Notes: generated by a model not told the origin, from the sequence alone. DNA of 64,000 nucleotides from Virgibacillus_P tibetensis (GCF_036026595.1 NZ_JARZFX010000001.1:248001-312000), one strand, 5' to 3'; positions 8,768-18,481 are shown, counted from the stretch's first letter. Numbers and translations: made by a program.

Positions 8768-9436
8768 CTAGTTAGATCCATGTGCCAACTGCTGCAAGTT
8801 TCCGTTTTTATCCATTCGAAAGGCTGGGGCTGGCATAGATCCTTTGTCATCAAGTACCGTCATTTTCCTAGCTCGGTCCATAATTTGAATAAACACCTGG
8901 TAGTCCTCCTGTATAGTAGTTAACTGTGTTTCTGTTTGAGTTAATTGTTTTTCCAGGTTACTTACTTGCTCTTTCAGTTTCGTATTTTCTTTTTGAATTT
9001 GTTCAAGTGACGCTTTTGATTGATTTGAAGCATGATAGTCTTTTTTCACATCTCTCAGAAAGCGAATTACCATATCCATCGTAATGGAAGGCTCTTCTGT
9101 AATTTGTGAAGAAAGGATATCTGGATCATTAACTGGTAAGTCTTGATAACTAGGTGGGAGTGCAACCACAGGCTTTCTTAGTTTCTGGGACTGATTTGCC
9201 ATCTCCCGCTTCTTCTCTTTTCGTTGCCTTTTTGCAAGATCAATAGCACTGTCATACTTTGTTCTTACCTCAGCATTCCAGCGGAACCCACAAGCTGCTG
9301 ACGTGCGGTTTAACTTATCACCGACTTCATCGAATGCGTTTAATTGTGTACTGCCTTCCCTAATGTGGCGCAAGACTGTTTCTGCTAATAATAGATCATC
9401 TTCATGTGACCAAGCATCTTGTCTAACTTTCACCAT
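8768..9436 (-). CDS. RsfA-family transcriptional regulator
   Basis: The N-terminus is a Myb/SANT-like DNA-binding domain (about residues 1-65, DAWSHEDDLLLAETVL and CGFRWNAEV) followed by a basic stretch RQRKEKKR. Residues about 140-195 form a coiled coil. This is the layout of the RsfA/YlbO family; B. subtilis RsfA is a prespore regulator of sigma-F genes. I start at the ATG at 9436 (222 aa), 9 nt after GGAG; a TTG at 9445 touches the ribosome site. It occupies the place where B. subtilis has tcdA (yrvM). A role in sporulation is inferred from the family. Confidence 0.85.
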   Translation of the reverse strand: MVKVRQDAWSHEDDLLLAETVLRHIREGSTQLNAFDEVGDKLNRTSAACGFRWNAEVRTKYDSAIDLAKRQRKEKKREMANQSQKLRKPVVALPPSYQDLPVNDPDILSSQITEEPSITMDMVIRFLRDVKKDYHASNQSKASLEQIQKENTKLKEQVSNLEKQLTQTETQLTTIQEDYQVFIQIMDRARKMTVLDDKGSMPAPAFRMDKNGNLQQLAHGSN

Positions 9437-9539
9437 TATATTCAACTCCTTTTTCCGATAACAATAAATTCATTAGTCCTTAAGTAGATTTCATATTTTT
9501 ATAGTTATTGTTACCGTAAAAAAAGATATTTATACCTAG

Positions 9540-10814
9540 TTATTTATTATCATGTTGTATTTTTTCATAAACTTGTTTAATAGCCTGTTCAAATTTCCCC
9601 GTATTTTTTGGTTTGTAGTACTGTTTATTTTTTATAGAGTCGGGAAGATATTGCTGGCTTACCCAACTATTATCATAATTATGAGGATATTTATAATCAA
9701 TTCCGCGTCCCATCTTTTCAGCACCTTGATAATGTGAATCTTTCAGGTGTGCAGGTATATCCCCACTTTTACCATTGCGTATGTCCCCCAACGCTGCATC
9801 CAACGCTTTATAAGCCGTGTTTGATTTCGGTGATAAGCATAATTCAACTATAGTAACCGCAAGTGGAATTCTGGCTTCAGGAAAACCTAAACGCTCAGCA
9901 GCCTGTACTGCAGCTACAGCTCGTGGACCTGCTTGTGGATTAGCAACACCGATATCTTCGTAGGCAGTAACGATCATACGACGGGCAATACTATCGAGAT
10001 CACCTGCTTCAATCAATCTACCTAAATAGTGAAGTGCAGCATCAACATCACTGCCGCGTATAGACTTCTGAAAGGCTGACAGTACATCGTAGTGAGCGTC
10101 TCCACCTTTATCATGCGAGAAACTTTTCTTCTGCATACATTCTTCAGCTGTTTCCAAATTAATAATAATCTGGTCATCTATGTTTTTTGGTGTAGAAGAA
10201 ATGGCTAGTTCAAGACCATTCAAAGCGGATCGCATATCCCCATTGGCACTTTGTGCAAAATGGTTCAAAGCCTGATCTTTCAGTAAAACAGCTTCATTTC
10301 CAAACCCATTCACCTTATCATCTACAGCACGTTTAACAGCGGTCTTTACATTATCTGCAGTTAATGCATGCAGTTCGAAAAGGTGGCACCGGCTTCTGAT
10401 GGCAGGATTTATCGAGTGATATGGATTACTTGTCGTACAACCTATAAGGGTAATAAGATTACTTTCTAGATGCGGAAGTAAAAAGTCCTGTTTTGCTTTG
10501 TCCAAACGATGCACTTCATCAAGGATTAAAACTACCTGGCCCATCATTTTCGCTTCTTCTACAACAATTTCCATGTCCTTTTTTTTATCTGCTACTGCGT
10601 TCAGCATTTTTACAGGTCTTTCAAGACTTTTGGCAATAGCTACTGCCATGGAAGTTTTCCCTGTTCCGGGAGGCCCGAATAGTATCATGGAAGCTAAGCG
10701 TTCAGCTTGAACCATGCGGTTAATTATTTTTCCTTCTCCTACAAGATGCTCTTGTCCAATTATTTCTTTAATATTATCTGGTCTCATACGAAGTGCAAGT
10801 GGTTTTTGTTTCAT
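9540..10814 (-). CDS. rarA: Replication-associated recombination ATPase RarA (MgsA family)
   Basis: Clamp-loader-like AAA+ ATPase that acts at stalled replication forks. The Walker A motif GPPGTGKT is at residues 47-54, Walker B LILDE at 96-100, and a sensor-1-type segment (TLIGCTTSNPYHSINPAIRSR) follows, then the family's C-terminal tetramerisation region. The 424 residues are full length. It is transcribed divergently from cymR, as yrvN is in B. subtilis. Confidence 0.95.
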   Translation of the reverse strand: MKQKPLALRMRPDNIKEIIGQEHLVGEGKIINRMVQAERLASMILFGPPGTGKTSMAVAIAKSLERPVKMLNAVADKKKDMEIVVEEAKMMGQVVLILDEVHRLDKAKQDFLLPHLESNLITLIGCTTSNPYHSINPAIRSRCHLFELHALTADNVKTAVKRAVDDKVNGFGNEAVLLKDQALNHFAQSANGDMRSALNGLELAISSTPKNIDDQIIINLETAEECMQKKSFSHDKGGDAHYDVLSAFQKSIRGSDVDAALHYLGRLIEAGDLDSIARRMIVTAYEDIGVANPQAGPRAVAAVQAAERLGFPEARIPLAVTIVELCLSPKSNTAYKALDAALGDIRNGKSGDIPAHLKDSHYQGAEKMGRGIDYKYPHNYDNSWVSQQYLPDSIKNKQYYKPKNTGKFEQAIKQVYEKIQHDNK

Positions 10815-10977
10815 TTAAATCTTCCTTTATAATAAAATAATAGCTTATTGTCTGATTTGGAAACGAAATCCAGGAATCCTGCGATGATTAAAATATTTGA
10901 ATTTTATTACGTTTCGAATCTCTATAATCTAGCGTAATCCTGATCCTGATAAAATGCAAGAACCATACTATTCATGC

Positions 10978-10983
10978 TATAAT
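10978..10983 (+). promoter_or_regulatory. Likely -10 box for cymR
   Basis: A perfect TATAAT lies 42 bp before the cymR start. The matching -35 region is weak. No other candidate stands out in the 210-bp gap between rarA and cymR. Confidence 0.4.
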
Positions 10984-11024
10984 ATCATGTAATGTAGCAT
11001 TATAGGAAAATAGAGGTGTACGAT

Positions 11025-11444
11025 ATGAAAATTTCAACCAAGGGAAGATATGGTTTAACAATAATGATAGAATTAGCAAAAAAATATGGTAATGGACCTA
11101 CGTCCTTAAAATCAATAGCTCGTGAAAATAACTTGTCTGAGCATTATTTAGAGCAGCTTGCTTCACCCCTTCGTAATGCAGGGTTAATCAAGAGTATAAG
11201 AGGTGCGTATGGTGGATATGTACTGGCAAGGGAACCGAAAGAAATAAATGCCGGGGACATTATTCGCGTGCTTGAAGGACCAATAACTCCAGTAGAAGGT
11301 ATTGAGGATGAAGAGCCAGCAAAGCAAGCATTATGGATTCGTATTCGAGATGCAGTGAAAGACGTATTGGATACGACTACTTTAGATGATTTGATGCATC
11401 ATAATAATGACGAACCACAAGAAGCTTATATGTTTTATATTTAA
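11025..11444 (+). CDS. cymR: Rrf2-family cysteine metabolism repressor CymR
   Basis: Winged-helix repressor of sulfur and cysteine genes; in B. subtilis it works in complex with CysK. From the ATG at 11025 the product is 139 residues, close to B. subtilis CymR (138). The near-identical start MKISTKGRYGLTIMIELAKK and the end EAYMFYI support this start. An in-frame GTG 9 bp upstream overlaps the GAGGTG ribosome site. It sits directly before the cysteine desulfurase and mnmA. The Fe-S cysteine cluster of IscR is absent, as expected for CymR. Confidence 0.95.
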   Translation: MKISTKGRYGLTIMIELAKKYGNGPTSLKSIARENNLSEHYLEQLASPLRNAGLIKSIRGAYGGYVLAREPKEINAGDIIRVLEGPITPVEGIEDEEPAKQALWIRIRDAVKDVLDTTTLDDLMHHNNDEPQEAYMFYI

Positions 11445-11471
11445 GCTTTCATACAGGAAGGAAATGTAACC

Positions 11472-12614
11472 ATGGAACCAATTTATATGGATCATGCAGC
11501 AACCACGCCAGTTCACAAAGAAGTTATTGATGTAATGTATCCTATATATGACGAAGTATTTGGGAATCCGTCCAGTGTTCACTCTTTTGGCAGAAAGGCG
11601 AGGCAGCATTTGGATGTGGCAAGAAGAGTTATGGCAAAAAGTATTCATGCTAATGAGAAAGAAATTATATTTACCAGCGGTGGAACCGAAGCTGATAACA
11701 TGGCAATTATTGGAGCAGCCCTAAGTAACAAAAACAAAGGGAATCACATTATTACAACAATGCAGGAACATCATGCTGCTTTGCATACAGTAGAATATCT
11801 GGAAAATCAGGGATTTGACGTAACCTACCTGCCTGTAGATGAAACTGGGAAAATAGCTGTTAGTGATCTTAAAAACAGTCTGACAGAAGAAACCATATTG
11901 GTGTCTATTATGTTTGTGAACAATGAAACAGGCGTCATTCAGCCTATTCATGAAATTGGCGAATTATTACGTAATCATCAAGCCTACTTTCACACAGATG
12001 CAGTGCAGGCCTATGGTTTATTAGATATAAATGTCAACGAATTGATGGTAGACATGTTATCCGTATCCTCCCATAAAATAAATGGGCCCAAAGGAATTGG
12101 TTTTCTATATGTTGCTGAAGGTATAAAACTCAGTCCTCTCCAATTCGGGGGAGAACAAGAACGCAAGCGGCGTGCCGGCACCGAAAATGTAGTTAGTGCA
12201 GCAGGCTTTCAAAAAGCAGTAGAGCTGGCAATGGATAACAGGGTGAAGCGAACGAAGTTATATCAAAGCTACAGGAAACTGTTTATGAAAAAACTAAAAG
12301 AAAAAAATGTTCAATTCGAAATCAATGGTGATTATAATTCAACCATAGCTTCAATTATAAATATAAGTTTTCCCGGGACTAATGTGGAGACACTTCTTAC
12401 TAATTTCGATCTGGCAGGGATTGCAGCTTCAAGCGGAAGTGCATGTACAGCAGGATCTGTAGAACCTTCCCATGTATTATCTGCTATGTTTGGTGAAGAT
12501 AATGAGTGTACCACGAATTCAATCCGTTTTAGCTTCGGCTTATATAACACAGTGGAGAATGTAGAAGAAGCTGCTGAGCGGGTGGCGAAAATTGTTAAAC
12601 GATTAAATTCGTAA
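11472..12614 (+). CDS. Cysteine desulfurase (YrvO-type, sulfur donor for MnmA)
   Basis: PLP enzyme that takes sulfur from cysteine as an enzyme-bound persulfide. The 380 residues are full length for the NifS/IscS class. The PLP lysine is Lys202 in SSHKINGPKG and the sulfur-accepting cysteine is Cys325 in SSGSACTAG. The gene lies 28 bp after cymR and 15 bp before mnmA; in B. subtilis the paralog at this position (YrvO) feeds MnmA for 2-thiouridine in tRNA. Specificity is inferred from that context. Confidence 0.95.
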   Translation: MEPIYMDHAATTPVHKEVIDVMYPIYDEVFGNPSSVHSFGRKARQHLDVARRVMAKSIHANEKEIIFTSGGTEADNMAIIGAALSNKNKGNHIITTMQEHHAALHTVEYLENQGFDVTYLPVDETGKIAVSDLKNSLTEETILVSIMFVNNETGVIQPIHEIGELLRNHQAYFHTDAVQAYGLLDINVNELMVDMLSVSSHKINGPKGIGFLYVAEGIKLSPLQFGGEQERKRRAGTENVVSAAGFQKAVELAMDNRVKRTKLYQSYRKLFMKKLKEKNVQFEINGDYNSTIASIINISFPGTNVETLLTNFDLAGIAASSGSACTAGSVEPSHVLSAMFGEDNECTTNSIRFSFGLYNTVENVEEAAERVAKIVKRLNS

Positions 12615-12629
12615 AGGATAGTGAATGTA

Positions 12630-13742
12630 ATGAAGGATAATAAAGATACACGAGTAGTAGTTGGAATGAGTGGAGGTGTCGATTCTTCAGTAACAGCATT
12701 GCTGCTAAAAGAGCAAGGCTATGATGTAGTCGGTATTTTTATGAAGAATTGGGATGACACAGATGAATTTGGTGTATGCACAGCCACGGAAGATTTTGAT
12801 GATGTTGTTCGGGTCTGTAATCAATTGGATATTCCTTACTATGCTGTTAACTTCGAAAAACAGTACTGGGATAAAGTGTTTACCTATTTCTTAGATGAAT
12901 ACAAAGCAGGAAGGACTCCAAACCCTGATGTTATGTGCAATAAAGAAATTAAGTTTAAAGCATTTTTGGATCATGCATTGTCATTAGGGGCTGACTATTT
13001 AGCAACAGGGCATTACGCACAGGTTAGAAAAACGGATGGTCGGATTGAAATGCTACGTGGTGTCGATGACAACAAAGATCAAACGTATTTTCTAAACCAA
13101 TTAACAGAAGATGTGTTAGCAAAAGTAATGTTTCCTTTAGGTCACTTACCAAAATCGGAGGTAAGAGAAATTGCCAAAGACCGGGGACTTGTAACAGCTG
13201 AAAAGAAGGATAGTACTGGAATATGTTTTATTGGAGAAAGAAATTTCAAAGAATTTTTAAGTGAATATTTACCAGCACAGCCTGGAGAAATGAGAACTCT
13301 GTCCAATGAAGTGATAGGACGTCATGATGGCTTAATGTATTATACCATTGGTCAGCGTCAAGGCCTTGGTATTGGTGGCTCTGGTGATCCATGGTTTGTT
13401 ATAGGAAAGAATTTAAAAGAAAATGTATTATACGTAGAGCAAGGATTTAAAAATGAACATTTATATTCTGATGGCTTACTCGCCACAGATGTAAATTGGA
13501 TAAATCCGGATTTGATCAACGATAAATTTACTTGTACAGCGAAATTTCGTTATCGTCAAAAAGACAGTGCAGTCACTGTGACTTTACTTGAAGATAGAAA
13601 AGTAAATGTTGAATTCGCGGAGAGAACACGTGCAATAACACCTGGACAGGCTGTCGTGTTTTACGACGGTGAAGTGTGCCTTGGTGGCGGAACAATTGAT
13701 GAAATTATGAAAGACAGCCAGTCACTGGATTATGTAGGTTAA
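12630..13742 (+). CDS. mnmA: tRNA-specific 2-thiouridylase MnmA
   Basis: Thiolates U34 of tRNA-Lys, -Glu and -Gln using ATP and sulfur from the adjacent desulfurase. From the ATG at 12630 it has 370 residues, matching the family. The PP-loop is GMSGGVDSS at 12-20, and the catalytic cysteine pair is Cys103 (PDVMCNKEIKF) and Cys199 (DSTGICFIGER). A GTG three codons upstream sits only 3 nt from AAAGGA and is less likely. The gene lies in the cymR-desulfurase-mnmA cluster and a TPR protein gene follows. Confidence 0.96.
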   Translation: MKDNKDTRVVVGMSGGVDSSVTALLLKEQGYDVVGIFMKNWDDTDEFGVCTATEDFDDVVRVCNQLDIPYYAVNFEKQYWDKVFTYFLDEYKAGRTPNPDVMCNKEIKFKAFLDHALSLGADYLATGHYAQVRKTDGRIEMLRGVDDNKDQTYFLNQLTEDVLAKVMFPLGHLPKSEVREIAKDRGLVTAEKKDSTGICFIGERNFKEFLSEYLPAQPGEMRTLSNEVIGRHDGLMYYTIGQRQGLGIGGSGDPWFVIGKNLKENVLYVEQGFKNEHLYSDGLLATDVNWINPDLINDKFTCTAKFRYRQKDSAVTVTLLEDRKVNVEFAERTRAITPGQAVVFYDGEVCLGGGTIDEIMKDSQSLDYVG

Positions 13743-13778
13743 ACCGGACGAAGTTTCACTTTATAAGGAGTTCTTTAA

Positions 13779-14447
13779 ATGGATAAAAATAAACAAGCAA
13801 TTAAATTCATGAAAGAAAATAAATACGAAGAAGCTGCTAATCTGTTTTCTGACATTATTGATGAACAACCAGATGACCCAGTTGGCTATATAAACTTTGG
13901 TAATTTATTAGTACATGTAAATGACTTGGAAAGGGCGCAACGATTTTTTGAAAAAGCAATTGAACTAGATGAACATGCTGCAACTGCATACTATGGTTTA
14001 GGGAACCTTTATCTGGAGCAATCAATTTATCCAAAAGCGCAGGAAAATTTTCAAAAAGCAATTGATCTTGGATTAGAGGAGGCAGATGTATACTATTTGT
14101 TGGGCATGACATTTCAACAACAGGAACATTATAAATTGGCATTGCCATACCTGCTCCGTGCTACCGAGCTTGATGCCAATGATGAAGAAATGTTATTCCA
14201 GTATGGACTCTCACTGGCGCAGAGCAACCACCTTAAAGATGCAGAAACCGCCATGATCAAAGTTTTAAAGATGAACCCTGATCATAGTGACGCTCACTAT
14301 AATCTTGGTGTAATAAATTTATTTAACGATAATATACAAACGGCCATGCAACATTTTGATGAGGCACTTCGTGTACAACCTGATCACGTACTAGCGGCGA
14401 ATGGCAAGAAAAATGTTGAAAATATAGTAAACAATAACGAAAAGTAA
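13779..14447 (+). CDS. Tetratricopeptide-repeat protein (YrrB-like)
   Basis: A 222-residue protein built almost entirely of TPR units, with about six repeats of the pattern A-YYGLGNLY-----Y--A---F-KA. There is no signal peptide or membrane segment, so it is cytosolic. TPR proteins are protein-binding scaffolds. The B. subtilis counterpart between mnmA and recD2 is YrrB, whose partner is not known to me. AAGGAG precedes the ATG. Confidence 0.9.
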   Translation: MDKNKQAIKFMKENKYEEAANLFSDIIDEQPDDPVGYINFGNLLVHVNDLERAQRFFEKAIELDEHAATAYYGLGNLYLEQSIYPKAQENFQKAIDLGLEEADVYYLLGMTFQQQEHYKLALPYLLRATELDANDEEMLFQYGLSLAQSNHLKDAETAMIKVLKMNPDHSDAHYNLGVINLFNDNIQTAMQHFDEALRVQPDHVLAANGKKNVENIVNNNEK

Positions 14448-14469
14448 GAAGATAGTGGGGTTGTTTTTG

Positions 14470-16782
14470 ATGGGACTTGATGGACAATCTAATGAAAAAG
14501 GATATATAAAGGGCGAAGTTCTTTATACTATTTTTCATAATGAAACAGAACACTTTTCAATTGCAAAAATTAAAGTTCAGGAAACAAATGAAGATTTTAA
14601 TGAAAAAGAGGTTGTCGCAAAAGGCTACTTTACTAATCTTCAGGAACAAACAACCTACTATTTTTTTGGTGATTTTGAAAAACATTCGAGATTTGGACTG
14701 CAGTATAAAGTAAACGCATATCAAACGTTTATCCCCAGTACAAAAGATGGGTTAATCTCCTATCTTTCAAGTGATCTTTTTTTTGGCGTGGGTGAAAAGA
14801 CAGCAACTCGTATTGTTGAGCATTTAGGAGAAAGCGCAATCTCAAAAATTCTAAATAATCCAGATATCTTATCAACTATCCCAGGTATAAAGAAGGCAAC
14901 TTCAGAGCTTTTGACAAAAAGTTTACAGGAAAACCAAGGCTTTGAACATGTAGTCGTTTATCTGTCCAACTACGGCGTTGGATTAAAAATGGCACAAAAA
15001 ATCTATGAAGCATATAAAGATGAGGCTATAGATACTTTGGAAGAAGATCCGTACCGATATGTATTTGATATTGAAGGATTCGGGTTTCAAACGGCGGATG
15101 AAATAGCGAGAAAAAACGGCCTCTCATTGACACATCCAAATCGGATCGGAGCTGGGTGTATTTATGTTCTCCAAAAAAGTGTTCAAGAGGGCCATGTGTA
15201 TTTGCCACTAGAAATCTGCGTACGGCAAGTGCTGGATCTATTATCGAACCAGGAGTTATCAGATCAAGTCATCTCTACTAGACTAACGGAAATGAATACC
15301 GATAAATCAGTCATTATTCAACATGGAAATATATATTTGCCTTCTCTTTATTATGCTGAGGATGGCTTTATTTCTCACTTAAAGAGAATTATTGAGAAAC
15401 CAATTGAAAAGGATATACCATTAGCTGAATTGATGAAAATAATTGGGGATATTGAAGAAACAGAAATATTAAGCTATGGGAAAGATCAATTCGAAGCTAT
15501 CAACCAAGCACTGCATTCTAAGGTTGCGATTGTTACAGGTGGTCCGGGTACAGGTAAAACCACCGTAATTAAAGGAATTCTTAATGCATATGCAGCTATT
15601 CAAGAGCTATCTTTGGATCCGAAAGATTACGATAATGGAGATGAGTACCCTTTTGTACTTACAGCGCCTACAGGTAGAGCTTCTAAGCGACTGAAGGAAT
15701 CTACTGGACTACCTGCTGTGACGATACACCGGTTGTTGGGATGGGACGGAAAGGATGGGTTTGAGAGAAATCAGAATGACCCTTTATCTGGGAAATTTCT
15801 AATTGTTGATGAATTTTCAATGGTTGATATATGGCTTGCTAATAACCTTTTTAAAGCTATCCCAGATGATATGCAAGTTCTTATTGTAGGTGACGAGGAT
15901 CAACTTCCTTCTGTTGGTCCAGGACAAGTGCTTTCTGATTTATTAAGCAGTGAATTGATACCATTTGTCAGTCTTAATGAAGTATACCGCCAAAAAGAAG
16001 GATCTAAAATAATTCAACTCGCCCACGATATCAAAAATGACACTTGTACGATTGATAAACTTAAAAATGATGAAGATTTTAGTTTTATAAATTGCAATGA
16101 ATACCATGTAATCGATGTAATTACAAAAATTATTTCAAAGGCAATCGCTAAAGGGATCGATATAAAGGATATACAGGTTCTTGCTCCAATGTATCGTTCC
16201 CAGGCTGGTATTACTTTGATAAACAAGCAGCTGCAGCAATTAGTTAATCCTAAAACTCCACAAAAAAGAGAAGTGAAAGCAAATGATATCACCTATCGAG
16301 TCGGTGATAAGGTAATCCAACTTGTTAATCAGCCGGAAGATGGTGTATACAACGGGGATATTGGCGAAGTCGTGGCGATTTTTAAAGAAGATGAAAATAC
16401 GGATAATGTGGAACAGCTTGTACTTTTATTTGAAGAAAAAGAAATCGTATACGAACGTAAGGACTATATGAATATAATGCATGCCTACTGTGTGTCAATT
16501 CATAAATCACAGGGAAGTGAATTCCCGATTGTTATTTTACCTGTTGTTTCCGCGTATAATCGTATGCTTCGGAAGAATTTATTATATACAGCTATAACTA
16601 GAAGTAAAGAATCACTTATTATCTGCGGAGAAGTACATGCATTCTTACGAGGTATACAGACAATGGATACGAATAAGCGATACACCTCTTTAAGAGAGCA
16701 TTTGTTGGAAAGAATCCCAATTATGCAGTCATCTGAGGCGGAATCTGATGAAAAAGAAATCTCACCATATGACTTTATGTAA
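14470..16782 (+). CDS. recD2: RecD2-type ATP-dependent DNA helicase
   Basis: Superfamily 1B 5'-3' helicase involved in DNA repair and fork maintenance, without RecBC partners. An N-terminal OB and helix-hairpin-helix region comes first (FFGVGEKTATRIVEHLG). The Walker A GGPGTGKTT is near residues 357-365, motif II is DEFSM, and the C-terminal motif VSIHKSQGSEFP is typical of RecD/TraA. I chose the ATG at 14470 (770 aa), about 9 nt after GTGGGG. A GTG at 14455 in the same frame would add five residues. It follows the TPR gene closely, as yrrC does. Confidence 0.94.
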   Translation: MGLDGQSNEKGYIKGEVLYTIFHNETEHFSIAKIKVQETNEDFNEKEVVAKGYFTNLQEQTTYYFFGDFEKHSRFGLQYKVNAYQTFIPSTKDGLISYLSSDLFFGVGEKTATRIVEHLGESAISKILNNPDILSTIPGIKKATSELLTKSLQENQGFEHVVVYLSNYGVGLKMAQKIYEAYKDEAIDTLEEDPYRYVFDIEGFGFQTADEIARKNGLSLTHPNRIGAGCIYVLQKSVQEGHVYLPLEICVRQVLDLLSNQELSDQVISTRLTEMNTDKSVIIQHGNIYLPSLYYAEDGFISHLKRIIEKPIEKDIPLAELMKIIGDIEETEILSYGKDQFEAINQALHSKVAIVTGGPGTGKTTVIKGILNAYAAIQELSLDPKDYDNGDEYPFVLTAPTGRASKRLKESTGLPAVTIHRLLGWDGKDGFERNQNDPLSGKFLIVDEFSMVDIWLANNLFKAIPDDMQVLIVGDEDQLPSVGPGQVLSDLLSSELIPFVSLNEVYRQKEGSKIIQLAHDIKNDTCTIDKLKNDEDFSFINCNEYHVIDVITKIISKAIAKGIDIKDIQVLAPMYRSQAGITLINKQLQQLVNPKTPQKREVKANDITYRVGDKVIQLVNQPEDGVYNGDIGEVVAIFKEDENTDNVEQLVLLFEEKEIVYERKDYMNIMHAYCVSIHKSQGSEFPIVILPVVSAYNRMLRKNLLYTAITRSKESLIICGEVHAFLRGIQTMDTNKRYTSLREHLLERIPIMQSSEAESDEKEISPYDFM

Positions 16783-16855
16783 TACTTCATGTATATTTTT
16801 TAAAAATTCGGGTTAGCATAACATAATAATTTAGTTTATGTGAGGAGCTTTATTT

Positions 16856-17050
16856 GTGATGATGCGATGCCCGAATTGCAGTGGAAAAGATCTGGGAAAG
16901 ATCGGTACAGACCAATATTATTGTTGGACCTGTTTTATTGAGATGTCAATAATAGAAAATGAAATGACTGTTCACCAGGTAGAGGCTGACGGGTCTTTAA
17001 GTTCACTGGATGATCTGTTTTCTGAAGATGAAAGAAAGATGCAGTGGTAA
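16856..17050 (+). CDS. Small zinc-ribbon protein, function unknown
   Basis: A 64-residue protein with two CxxC pairs (Cys5/Cys8 and Cys23/Cys26), a plausible single zinc ribbon, followed by an acidic tail (SLDDLFSEDERK). GAGGAG precedes it; GTG at 16856 or the adjacent ATG at 16859 could be the start, and spacing does not decide. It lies alone between recD2 and the permease. I do not recognise a characterised family; a role in RNA or protein binding is only a guess from the fold. Confidence 0.75.
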   Translation: MMMRCPNCSGKDLGKIGTDQYYCWTCFIEMSIIENEMTVHQVEADGSLSSLDDLFSEDERKMQW

Positions 17051-17098
17051 ACCTTAGATGCAATTAATGTTAAATTCTTGTACTAAGGAGTGGACACC

Positions 17099-18157
17099 AT
17101 GTTTCGATACAAAAAAAGTCTAGCGCTTCTTTACTGGCTTATTATTGGCATTTTTCTTTTCTTGTTTTTTTACTTGCTTGTCAAACTGTTTCCGATGTAT
17201 GGTACAGTACTTTCATTTTCCTGGCGTCTGTTGTCCCCCTTTATTATCGCTTGCCTAATTGCTTATTTACTGTATCCTATCATAGATAAAATACATAGCT
17301 GTAACATCCCTAGAGGCTTGGCAATTTCACTCATCTATCTATTGTTTTTTGGCGGTGTTGCTTACTTAATTTATCGTGTATATCCCGCAATGATTCAGCA
17401 ATTGGGTGATTTTAACGACCAATTGCCTGAATTTATAGCTACGTATCAAAATTTAATCTATCAAGCATATGAATATACCTCATTTTTACCTGAAACTATT
17501 CATGATAAAATGGACCAGCTAATTAATCGAATAGAAACAGCTGTAGATAATCTACTTACTAAGCTAGTATCCGGATTTACACGAATTTTTGATATGATCG
17601 TGCTTTTAACTGTAATACCTGTGCTTGTTTTTTATTTTTTAAAAGACTATGGTAAAATTAAATCCTTTTTTAAGAAATTCATCCCTGAGAGGTATCGTAG
17701 ACAGACCAGTAAAATAGTACATGGAATTGATGAAAGTCTGGGAAATTATATACGTGGGTTATTTATTGTATCTCTTTTTGTCAGTATAACGTCCCTTGTT
17801 TTGTTTTATTTACTCGGCGTTAACTACGCGTTATTACTAGCCGTTATAATGGGTTTGACTAATCTGATTCCTTATTTTGGACCAATAATCGGTGCAGTCC
17901 CAGCGATTGCGATAGCTTTTACAATGTCTGGTAAGTTGGTTATATTTGTTGTAATAGGTATATTTGTAATACAACTAGTTGAAAGTAATTTATTAGCACC
18001 ATACATTGTCGGAAAAAGTATCAATATTCATCCTGTTGCCATCATTTTTGCGTTATTATTGGGTGGGCAGCTATTTGGAATAATTGGAATGATTATTGCT
18101 GTTCCAGTAATGACAATCCTGAAAGTTATGACCACTCATATGTTAGCTTTTAAGTGA
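17099..18157 (+). CDS. AI-2E-family transporter (YrrI-like membrane protein)
   Basis: Integral membrane protein of 352 residues. Two hydrophobic helices lie at the start, with a long soluble stretch around 100-170, then about five more helices. The conserved segment GLTNLIPYFGPIIGA and the end VESNLLAPYIVGKSINIHP are signatures of the AI-2E/PerM family. Some members export signals or act as Na+/H+ antiporters, but the substrate here is unknown. I start at ATG 17099, 8 nt after AAGGAG; the in-frame GTG at 17090 lies in the ribosome site. Confidence 0.9.
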   Translation: MFRYKKSLALLYWLIIGIFLFLFFYLLVKLFPMYGTVLSFSWRLLSPFIIACLIAYLLYPIIDKIHSCNIPRGLAISLIYLLFFGGVAYLIYRVYPAMIQQLGDFNDQLPEFIATYQNLIYQAYEYTSFLPETIHDKMDQLINRIETAVDNLLTKLVSGFTRIFDMIVLLTVIPVLVFYFLKDYGKIKSFFKKFIPERYRRQTSKIVHGIDESLGNYIRGLFIVSLFVSITSLVLFYLLGVNYALLLAVIMGLTNLIPYFGPIIGAVPAIAIAFTMSGKLVIFVVIGIFVIQLVESNLLAPYIVGKSINIHPVAIIFALLLGGQLFGIIGMIIAVPVMTILKVMTTHMLAFK

Positions 18158-18162
18158 TATAA

Positions 18163-18191
18163 TTGACATTATGAGTAAAGTTTTCTATAAT
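18163..18191 (+). promoter_or_regulatory. Strong sigma-A promoter for the alaS leader
   Basis: TTGACA at 18163-18168 and TATAAT at 18186-18191 are both perfect and separated by exactly 17 bp. Transcription would begin about 20-25 nt before the base of T-box stem I. Confidence 0.85.
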
Positions 18192-18211
18192 ATCGCTTAA
18201 CTAGTATAAAT

Positions 18212-18443
18212 AAAACGTTGAAGGTTCTAAGTACATGATAATCGATTTAAAAGAGAGGGATTTTCACTGGCTGAGAGAAATCCTATGTAATGAATCATGG
18301 AAAGCTAAACTGGAGTACGGTTAACACCCGTCGGTTACATACCGTTAACATGATTAAGTGATGAACATTTTAGGTATATGTTCATAATTAGGGTGGTACC
18401 GCGAAAATCTCGTCCCTGCAATTATGCAGAGATGGGGTTTTTT
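18212..18443 (+). ncRNA. T-box riboswitch controlling alaS
   Basis: Stem I is recognisable by AGTA at 18230-18233 and the inner GGATTT/AAATCC helix near 18258-18292. The specifier, read from the pattern GAAA-GCT-A, is GCT (Ala) at 18304-18306. The T-box core AGGGTGGTACCGCG lies at 18390-18403. Its TGGT bulge would pair with ACCA, matching the A73 discriminator of tRNA-Ala. A terminator stem with CTGCA/TGCAG and a T-run follows at about 18406-18443. Read-through needs uncharged tRNA-Ala. Confidence 0.93.
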
Positions 18444-18481
18444 TAATTAGTAAGACTATACAGATAAACGGAGGTATTCAA

